Part shown: one piece after another, positions 33,475 through 37,751 of the stretch
Layout: every line of letters begins with the position of its first letter
Numbering within the stretch: position 1 is the stretch's first letter
Virus record (IMG/VR): IMGVR_UViG_3300006793_000097
Location: 1-37,751 of that record
DNA length: 37,751 nucleotides
Direction: 5' to 3' (one strand)
DNA from: a virus
Notes under the pieces: generated by a model
Told to the model about the DNA's origin: nothing
The model's database searches: none
What the model saw: only the letters and a program-made list of their open reading frames with translations
Made by a program: the position numbers and the translations under genes

Positions 33475-35029
33475 CAACCCTTATATTAGAAATTACGCAG
33501 TCAGCAGATATAATTGTTGAAACAACACTAACAGCATTTTTAAGTGCTGACTTTGTCACAAGTACTGGATCTATAATACCAGAGTCTATCATATCAACTT
33601 CTTTTCCAGTTACAACATCAATACCATTACCTTCGTGTAAAGAAACTATTTCTTTTATACCAGCATTGTCTAATATAGTGTTATACGGTGATTTTATTGC
33701 GTCTAATAATATTTGCTCACCTTTGTTTACAGCTGTAATTTTCTGTGAAGCGTTTAGTAGTGCAACTCCACCGCCTGGAACTATACCTTCTTTTAGTGCA
33801 GCTTTCGTAGCGTATATAGCATCTTCCACTCTATCTTTTTTTTCTTTTAACTCTACTTTAGAATTTGCGCCAACCTTAACAATACCAACACTACCAGACA
33901 ACATTGATAGTCTTTGCTCTAATTTTTTCTTTATATAACCGTTCTTTTCGTTTAAAAAAAGTTTTGATACTTGATCTATTCTTTCTTCTAAATTTTGTTC
34001 TATTTCTTCTAAAGTTGTTATAACAGTAGTATCGTTATCCGTTACAGTGTATTTAGCTTCACCTAAACAATTAATGTTTACAAGATCTAAGTCATCACCT
34101 AACACCTCATCTATAATAGTTGCTCCAGTTAGTATAGCTAAGTCTTCACAAGTGTCTCTTTTAGTAGGACCAAAGCCTGGTAAGTCAATAATGTTTATTT
34201 TAATATTACCTTTTGCTTTGTTCATCAATAACGCGGCTCTAACTTGTTGAGATACCTGAGAAACTATTAATATAGGCCTGTTTTTCTTTATAGCAAACTC
34301 TAAAAGTGTTTGAATTTTTCTAACATTAGGTATTTCTGACATGCATATAAGTACAAGTGGATTATCTAGCTCACAAACTTGCTTTTCTTTGTTAGTTATG
34401 AAGTACGGCGATGTTAAACCATTGTTTAATTGTACTCCATCTACGATTTTAACGTGTGTTTCTTCTGTTTCAGAGCTTTCCATCAACACAACACCGTTTT
34501 CTCCAACCTTTTCGTAGGCTTCGGCTATAATTTTGCCTAAAAACTTGTCGTTATTACAAGAAATTGCAGATACATTGCTTAACATGTCGTTTTTTACATC
34601 TAGTTTGACTGTATCTAAGTAGTTATTAACTTTTTCAAGGCAAGAATTAACGCCATTTTTAATATCTCTTGTAGAAACACCGTCTTTTTGCGACTTTGTG
34701 GCTTGTTTTAACAAAGACTGAGCTAAAACAGTGGCTGTAGTAGTTCCATCACCAGCCTCTTTTACAGTGTTTTGTGCAGCTTCTTTAATTAATGTAGCTC
34801 CTATGTTTTCAACCGGGTCATATAAGACTACGCTTTGCGCAACGGTTACACCGTCTTTTGTAATCACCGGTTTACCTCTTGCGTCTTCGTATATTACGCA
34901 CTTACCTGAGGCTCCTAAAGTTGATTTTACTGCTTCAGCTAGCTTATCAACGCCAGCTATTATTCTAGTTTTAGCTTGATCGCCAAAGTTTAAGTCTTTG
35001 ACGATCTCGCTAGGTAAATTGTATTCCAT
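33464..35029 (-). CDS. groEL: Phage chaperonin GroEL
   Basis: A 521-residue group I chaperonin. Equatorial ATP site: ITKDGVTVA (D59), EAGDGTTTATVLA (D94) and KKDRVEDAIYATKAALKEG (D403), so all three catalytic or Mg-binding Asp residues are kept. The apical domain, with GLTSPYFITNKEKQVCELDN and then PGFGPTKRD, keeps the substrate and GroES-binding layout. It ends at ISNIRVDEK, lacking the GGM-repeat tail of E. coli GroEL (548 residues). It should fold phage virion proteins, perhaps the giant ones, with the phage GroES made two genes on. The start follows an A/T leader with a pentamer repeat and no Shine-Dalgarno sequence. Confidence 0.95.
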   Translation of the reverse strand: MEYNLPSEIVKDLNFGDQAKTRIIAGVDKLAEAVKSTLGASGKCVIYEDARGKPVITKDGVTVAQSVVLYDPVENIGATLIKEAAQNTVKEAGDGTTTATVLAQSLLKQATKSQKDGVSTRDIKNGVNSCLEKVNNYLDTVKLDVKNDMLSNVSAISCNNDKFLGKIIAEAYEKVGENGVVLMESSETEETHVKIVDGVQLNNGLTSPYFITNKEKQVCELDNPLVLICMSEIPNVRKIQTLLEFAIKKNRPILIVSQVSQQVRAALLMNKAKGNIKINIIDLPGFGPTKRDTCEDLAILTGATIIDEVLGDDLDLVNINCLGEAKYTVTDNDTTVITTLEEIEQNLEERIDQVSKLFLNEKNGYIKKKLEQRLSMLSGSVGIVKVGANSKVELKEKKDRVEDAIYATKAALKEGIVPGGGVALLNASQKITAVNKGEQILLDAIKSPYNTILDNAGIKEIVSLHEGNGIDVVTGKEVDMIDSGIIDPVLVTKSALKNAVSVVSTIISADCVISNIRVDEK

Positions 35030-35051
35030 TTAATTTAATTTAATTTAATTT
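35029..35051. repeat. Pentanucleotide repeat in the groEL leader
   Basis: TTTAA occurs four times in tandem (35029-35048) followed by TTT. Read on the coding strand, this is AAATTAAATTAA and so on, running straight into the groEL ATG. It gives an unstructured A/T-only ribosome landing region, and as a short tandem repeat it could vary in copy number. Confidence 0.65.
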
Positions 35052-35056
35052 GTTGT

Positions 35057-35353
35057 TTATTTAAAAGTTTTTACGACTTTCGGCCCTTTTGTAGCCTCTA
35101 CCTTTTTTGAGAAATGGTCGATGCTTCCGTCAATTGCTGCTTCTGCACCTTCTATGGTTTCTCTACGTGTCATGTCTTGCCACTCGTTATCAGAGTTTAG
35201 ACTTAAACACTCAGTTTGGTAAAATCCATTAGGAAGCTGGGTTATTCTCCAGTTACTTTTAGTAGCTAGATGTTGCCATTGCTCAATAATTTCTTTACTC
35301 GGTTTTTGGTTGCCAACAGTATGCGTGCTGGTCTTGTAGTATAAGTATGTCAT
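35057..35353 (-). CDS. Small protein of unknown function upstream of groEL
   Basis: A 98-residue soluble protein. It has a polar N-terminus (MTYLYYKTSTHTVGNQKPSK), a helix IIEQWQHLATKSN, a short beta stretch (WRITQLPNGFYQTECLSL) and a helix in ETIEGAEAAIDGSIDHFSKK, ending in a Lys/Val-rich tail. No family is recognised. It lies 27 bases before groEL in the same direction and 49 bases after the previous gene, so it is in the same transcript. It could be an early member of the late operon. Confidence 0.6.
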   Translation of the reverse strand: MTYLYYKTSTHTVGNQKPSKEIIEQWQHLATKSNWRITQLPNGFYQTECLSLNSDNEWQDMTRRETIEGAEAAIDGSIDHFSKKVEATKGPKVVKTFK

Positions 35354-35380
35354 TGGTTTTATTTTTGGTTAATACTTAGG

Positions 35381-35399
35381 TATAGGGTCTTTCCCTATA
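35381..35399. other. Hairpin just after the first minus-strand gene
   Basis: TATAGGG (35381-35387) and CCCTATA (35393-35399) form a perfect 7-bp stem with a 5-base loop, three bases past the stop of the 161-residue gene. On the transcribed strand no U-run follows (CCTAAGTATT), so termination would be weak. It may protect or process the mRNA. On the plus strand it is followed by a short T-run and could act as a terminator for any leftward-opposing transcription. Confidence 0.5.
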
Positions 35400-35402
35400 T
35401 TT

Positions 35403-35888
35403 TTATGAATATCTTCTATTCATTTTTTCATCTGGCTTCGATGGTCCTATTTGGCCAACGTATGATTCTTTTACTTTCATTTTTTTAGGAGGTAAAGTTG
35501 GCATCTTAGTAATATGCTTGTAAAATGGCTTTTTATGCTTTGCAAATACCTTGTTAGCTTTTTCCTCTGGGAAACCACCTTCTATAGCCTCAGCTTTTGC
35601 TTCAGCTTTAGTTCTTTTTTTAGTCATTAATCTCTCACGTCTTACTATTTGTGCAGCTGTCTGTCCTGCTTGCATTGGCCCGTGAGCTTCTTCAGTGTTA
35701 CCGTGTGAAGGTCTTTCGTTGTGAATATGTTCTCTTTCAGTACCGGCTAGGTGCTTTGTTTTCATAGTAGGCGCCTCGTTTGGATCTACTAATCCATACT
35801 TTGGCATACCCCTTTTACATGTGTATTTCTTATACACTCCTTTAGGTTCCATCATGAAACCTCTGTTTTGTTGTTTAAAATCAGGCAT
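35403..35888 (-). CDS. Basic protein of unknown function, first gene of the minus-strand run
   Basis: A 161-residue, Lys/His/Pro-rich protein, probably with limited folded structure. It begins MPDFKQQNRGFMMEPKGVYK, has a His-rich stretch (GTEREHIHNERPSHGNTEEAH, cited for composition), a helical region with RTKAEAKAEAIEGGFPEEKA and a basic C-terminus. I do not recognise a family. As the first gene after the divergent region it would be the first product of the late transcript. The single ATG at 35888 fits; the leader is A/T-rich. Confidence 0.6.
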   Translation of the reverse strand: MPDFKQQNRGFMMEPKGVYKKYTCKRGMPKYGLVDPNEAPTMKTKHLAGTEREHIHNERPSHGNTEEAHGPMQAGQTAAQIVRRERLMTKKRTKAEAKAEAIEGGFPEEKANKVFAKHKKPFYKHITKMPTLPPKKMKVKESYVGQIGPSKPDEKMNRRYS

Positions 35889-35912
35889 AGTCGTAATTGT
35901 TTTGTTATTTTA

Positions 35913-35940
35913 TATCTACTATTATTACATAGTAAATCAA
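35913..35940 (-). promoter_or_regulatory. Possible promoter for the minus-strand run
   Basis: On the minus strand TTGATT (35935-35940) and TAGATA (35913-35918) are 16 bases apart, resembling -35 and -10 boxes, about 25 bases before the first ATG. In such AT-rich DNA this could be chance, and I see no exact Bacteroidetes TAnnTTTG box. Confidence 0.25.
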
Positions 35941-35951
35941 TAATTTAAAAA

Positions 35952-35999
35952 GTGGACACAAGCCCCTTACTATATATACTATAACTACCTAATGTCCAC
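35952..35999. repeat. Spaced inverted repeat, possible operator
   Basis: Seven-base arms GTGGACA and TGTCCAC enclose 34 bases that include CTATATATACTATA. The spacing is three to four helical turns, so it could bind a regulator at two sites or form a long hairpin. It lies just upstream of the possible minus-strand promoter. Confidence 0.45.
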
Positions 36000-36019
36000 A
36001 AAAAAAAATATTATAAATT

Positions 36020-36043
36020 TAGGGGTGTAGTGTTGCCCCCCTA
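36020..36043. other. GC-rich hairpin in the divergent region
   Basis: TAGGGG and CCCCTA form a 6-bp stem with a 12-base loop (36026-36037). The following sequence is pyrimidine-rich rather than a T-run. The role is unknown; terminator between the divergent units, or origin structure, are both possible. Confidence 0.4.
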
Positions 36044-36326
36044 TATACACATACCCCCTCACTATGGGAAAGTCCAACTTTCACCCCGGGCCCACTCATT
36101 GTGTACACATTACAATTATATTATCAATATATATTAGTATTTATTTTGTTTACACAAACATACTACGACTATATCTCGATATTATATATATATAAAATGC
36201 AAATACAAAACTACAAAATGTATAAAACAAATATAAATATAATTACAAACTCGCAGAGTGTGCGCAGTAACAGTGACAGTAAGAATTATATATAAATAAT
36301 AATAGTACTTTTATATACAAACAAAC

Positions 36327-36356
36327 TACGAATACAAATAGATAATAATAATAAAA
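36327..36356 (+). repeat. Repeated AT leader, copy 1
   Basis: This 30-base segment, containing ACAAATAGATAATAATAATA, differs at one base from 37357-37386. Each copy lies shortly before a small plus-strand gene, 27 bases before the ATG at 36384 in this case. A more diverged version can be seen before the gene at 37020. It is probably a shared promoter or leader element. Confidence 0.6.
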
Positions 36357-36383
36357 CAAAGTTAAACTAATAAATAAATAAAT

Positions 36384-36605
36384 ATGAAATTAAATAGTAA
36401 AAGATTTGTGATAAGAAAATCACTAATAGGTAAAAATGCAGTAATAACAGTCAACTTCAAAAATGGTAAAGTTGCTAAGTATAATCACGATAAAGTGTAT
36501 GAAGTAATGAAAGATAAACTAGAAAGTATGAATTGCTTTATAAAGTACAAAAGTTATACTGCTTCTAACAATGTTCCACTCGTTGCAAGAGAAATCTGCG
36601 AGTAG
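36384..36605 (+). CDS. Small basic protein, first of the plus-strand genes
   Basis: A 73-residue, Lys-rich protein (MKLNSKRFVIRKSLIGKNAV, then ITVNFKNGKVAKYNHDKVYE) with an N-terminal beta part and a helix near 40-52. No family is recognised. The ATG is preceded by a purely A/T leader of AATAAATAAAT type. It is the first gene to the right of the divergent region and may be expressed early. Codon use is A-rich like its neighbours. A short length with no homologue makes the call moderate. Confidence 0.55.
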   Translation: MKLNSKRFVIRKSLIGKNAVITVNFKNGKVAKYNHDKVYEVMKDKLESMNCFIKYKSYTASNNVPLVAREICE

Positions 36606-36663
36606 TAATACAAAGTCGAGTTAGTTCACTATTCCCTCGTATAATCAAATATGAATAGTAATA

Positions 36664-36706
36664 AGTAGTCATGGTGCCGAGGTGTGTTCGATTCACACGC
36701 TACTAC
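36664..36706 (+). ncRNA. tRNA T-arm-like hairpin with outer stem
   Basis: GTGTG (36682-36686), the loop TTCGATT (36687-36693) and CACAC (36694-36698) match the T-arm of a tRNA, including the G-C closing pair and a TTCRA loop. Outside it, AGTAGT (36664-36669) can pair with ACTACT (36701-36706). No D-arm or anticodon arm in the right place was found, so this is not a normal tRNA gene. It may be a tRNA remnant, a tRNA-like RNA structure or the tRNA-derived half of an attachment site. Confidence 0.35.
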
Positions 36707-36719
36707 TAAAATAAATAAT

Positions 36720-36965
36720 ATGACTAGAGAAGAATTAAAACACTTGTGGTTTAATTTACCAAGAGTAAAACCACTAAAAGAAATAAAAGCAATAGTAATA
36801 ACAAGACATGGTGACAATCATTACTCATGTGAGCGACAAACTCAAACACAAGAATATTGGGCAAGTAGTAGTAGTAACTTCAGTACGTATGAAGAAGCTT
36901 TAGACAGAGCGAATACTATGCTTGACAGTGAAATCCACGAAGGTTATGAGTTAATTATAAACTAA
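36720..36965 (+). CDS. Small protein of unknown function
   Basis: An 81-residue protein starting MTREELKHLWFNLPRVKPLK. A beta part (IKAIVITRHGDNHYSCERQT), a Ser-rich link and a helix YEEALDRANTMLDSEIHE follow. The general layout, strands and then an EALDxA helix, resembles that of the protein at 37553 (VERALDYAMQWCHE), so the two may be distantly related. The ATG at 36720 is chosen because its leader AAATAAATAAT matches the neighbours; an upstream GTG at 36684 would start inside the T-arm-like hairpin. The function is unknown. Confidence 0.6.
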   Translation: MTREELKHLWFNLPRVKPLKEIKAIVITRHGDNHYSCERQTQTQEYWASSSSNFSTYEEALDRANTMLDSEIHEGYELIIN

Positions 36966-37019
36966 TACAAACTAAATACGACAATAGTAAGATAATATAT
37001 ATGAATAAATAATAATAAT

Positions 37020-37139
37020 ATGTACGAAGCAATAGAACACTGGAAACAGTATCAAAAAGAAAAACGAGCGATGAAGATGACACCGTTCTTAATTAAACTA
37101 ATCAAAAAAGAATTAAAAGAAAAATTATGCACAAAATAA
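37020..37139 (+). CDS. Very small basic protein (39 aa)
   Basis: An open frame of 39 codons, starting MYEAIEHWKQYQKEKRAMKM and ending in a Lys-rich helix. It probably forms a single amphipathic helix. It follows an AATAATAATA leader like its neighbours, and its end overlaps the start of the lipoprotein gene by 13 bases, the same style of overlap as the pair at 37393 and 37553. This supports a real gene despite the size. The function is unknown. Confidence 0.5.
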   Translation: MYEAIEHWKQYQKEKRAMKMTPFLIKLIKKELKEKLCTK

Positions 37140-37345
37140 AAAATAACGCAGCGGAAATAGTAATAACAGCAATGACAGTAGTAACACTACTAAGTTCATG
37201 TGGCACAATGGTAGATATGGTGGCAACTTGTCCAGCGTATGCTTCAGGTGTAACAGAAGAAATGCTTGGTGAAGATATGTATGCTAATCAAAGTTGGTGT
37301 AATGATGAGCAAGGTAGACAAAACTATGTGTTTATAAACTACTAA
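37127..37345 (+). CDS. Small phage lipoprotein
   Basis: A 72-residue protein with a lipoprotein signal peptide: basic start MHKIKNN, hydrophobic segment IVITAMTVVTLLSSC and the lipobox LSS-C at residue 25. The mature part is about 48 residues, with two further Cys (about 34 and 58) that could form a disulfide, and no known domain. It would be anchored in the envelope. Small phage lipoproteins often exclude related phages or mask receptors; that role is only a suggestion. It overlaps the gene before it by 13 bases. Confidence 0.68.
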   Translation: MHKIKNNAAEIVITAMTVVTLLSSCGTMVDMVATCPAYASGVTEEMLGEDMYANQSWCNDEQGRQNYVFINY

Positions 37346-37356
37346 TACGAACTTAA

Positions 37357-37386
37357 TACGAATATAAATAGATAATAATAATAAAA
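37357..37386 (+). repeat. Repeated AT leader, copy 2
   Basis: This 30-base segment matches 36327-36356 in 29 of 30 positions and lies 6 bases before the ATG at 37393. Near identity of a non-coding stretch about 1 kb apart suggests a conserved expression signal or recent duplication. Confidence 0.6.
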
Positions 37387-37392
37387 ATAACT

Positions 37393-37566
37393 ATGAATAA
37401 AATAAAATTCCTTAAAAATAACTACTTACAATTAAATAATATAACTTACAAACCATTTACTATTTGCGAACTTGCTGACACTAGATTTGGCAAAACTGAC
37501 GAAAACGGCGATTCTTATATCACTGAATGGTTTAACTATAAAGGATTTACTTATGTCGCACAATAA
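37393..37566 (+). CDS. Small protein of unknown function (57 aa)
   Basis: An open frame of 57 codons, starting MNKIKFLKNNYLQLNNITYK and ending ITEWFNYKGFTYVAQ. It is mixed in composition with several aromatic residues in the C-terminal half, suggesting a small beta fold. It is preceded by the repeated leader and overlaps the next gene by 14 bases. No family is recognised. The overlap style and leader support coding. Confidence 0.5.
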   Translation: MNKIKFLKNNYLQLNNITYKPFTICELADTRFGKTDENGDSYITEWFNYKGFTYVAQ

Positions 37567-37751
37567 ATATAATATAAATATACAATACTCGCACGATAAC
37601 TTCTACAAAGTATCACTAACCGATCACAATGGTGCTCGAACTGTAGTGTACGAACCAAGTGTCGAACGAGCATTAGACTACGCTATGCAGTGGTGTCACG
37701 AGTCAGATCAGCGCAAGCAAGAGCGAGATACTCACAACAAAGCAATAGCAG
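37553..37751 (+). CDS. Small protein of unknown function, cut by the right edge
   Basis: An open frame of 66 codons without a stop reads to the window end. It begins MSHNKYNINIQYSHDNFYKV, with beta strands, then a helix SVERALDYAMQWCHESDQRK and a charged tail. The layout is like the C-terminal half of the protein at 36720. GC content and codon use (CGA, TCG, CAC) are a little higher than for its neighbours. The true C-terminus is outside the window. The function is unknown. Confidence 0.5.
   Translation, partial: MSHNKYNINIQYSHDNFYKVSLTDHNGARTVVYEPSVERALDYAMQWCHESDQRKQERDTHNKAIA

Larger units (their letters stand above)
35889..36383. promoter_or_regulatory. Gene-poor divergent control region
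   Basis: About 500 bases separate the minus-strand run from the plus-strand small genes. The left half holds an inverted repeat (GTGGACA at 35952-35958, TGTCCAC at 35993-35999), a hairpin TAGGGG/CCCCTA (36020-36025, 36038-36043), a hairpin GAAAG/CTTTC (36068-36082), an overlapping CCCGGG and GGGCCC patch (36085-36093) and the palindrome TGTGTACACA (36100-36109). This is a local GC-rich island in AT-rich DNA. The right half is extremely AT-rich. It most likely holds promoters for both directions and may hold an origin or packaging site; these roles are inferred. Confidence 0.6.

Noticed and set aside
36101-36295. A 64-codon plus-strand open frame in the divergent region
   Set aside because: It starts with GTG inside a palindrome, has a Tyr/Ile/Leu-rich composition expected of random AT-rich DNA, and lacks the A/T leader pattern of the real genes nearby.
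36600-36706. A complete tRNA gene ending with the T-arm
   Set aside because: No acceptor strand complementary to GCTACTA, no D-arm with GG and no anticodon arm occur at the correct distances.
36629-36817. A 62-codon minus-strand open frame opposite the gene at 36720
   Set aside because: It overlaps a better plus-strand gene and the T-arm-like hairpin, and its direction disagrees with all neighbours.
1-37751. Complete circular genome
   Set aside because: The left-edge gene runs off the window on the minus strand while the right end is a plus-strand gene, and I see no terminal overlap, so the ends do not join.
35930-37751. CRISPR array or phage-borne repeat-spacer array among the repeats
   Set aside because: Only two good copies of the 30-base leader exist, about 1 kb apart with genes between them, not regularly spaced.

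Overview
The window is an AT-rich stretch of a tailed double-stranded DNA phage genome, most likely a podovirus-type phage of a marine Bacteroidetes/Flavobacteriia host. The evidence for tailed phage is direct: large terminase, portal, scaffold-like protein, major capsid protein, connector ring-like proteins, a giant muzzle/nozzle-like tail protein, internal (ejection) proteins and a holin-like protein lie in a canonical order, and no contractile tail sheath or long-tail tape measure is seen. The host suggestion is inference. Start codons are preceded by A/T-only leaders rather than Shine-Dalgarno sequences, and the muzzle-type protein and lipoproteins have a Bacteroidetes flavour. The standard code fits, since TAA, TAG and TGA all end convincing genes.

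Layout. From about 35.9 kb down to the left edge everything is on the minus strand, in one tightly packed run of genes with several 1-base TAATG and 4-base ATGA overlaps. In transcription order it contains: two small unknown genes; a chaperonin cassette (GroEL, a 2-oxoglutarate/Fe(II) dioxygenase, GroES, a winged-helix-like protein); a group of small genes (paralogous basic proteins flanking an HExxH peptidase, a holin-like protein, a coiled-coil protein, a protein that looks like two fused GroES-type barrels); the packaging and head genes (candidate small terminase, TerL, portal, scaffold, MCP, then a strong UUCG-loop terminator); the connector and tail genes, including a 2538-residue muzzle-like protein; and the internal virion proteins, including an EF-hand protein and a 3047-residue polyvalent protein with a zincin motif, a HAD phosphatase-like domain and two C-terminal zinc knuckles. 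The last gene, a lipoprotein, runs off the left edge.

Between 35.9 and 36.4 kb is a gene-poor divergent region with several inverted repeats and a local GC-rich patch. To its right, on the plus strand, is a chain of very small genes (39 to 81 residues, including a lipoprotein) with overlapping ends and a repeated AT-rich leader; the last one runs off the right edge. The genes at the two edges are both incomplete and point outwards, so this is part of a longer genome.

How it fits together. The minus-strand run supplies virion proteins, packaging and probably lysis, and starts with its own folding machinery. The chaperonin cassette with an embedded dioxygenase, plus the second GroES-like protein next to the terminase genes, is the most unusual part. 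The polyvalent protein probably enters the host with the DNA. No integrase, DNA polymerase, RNA polymerase or recognisable endolysin is visible here.
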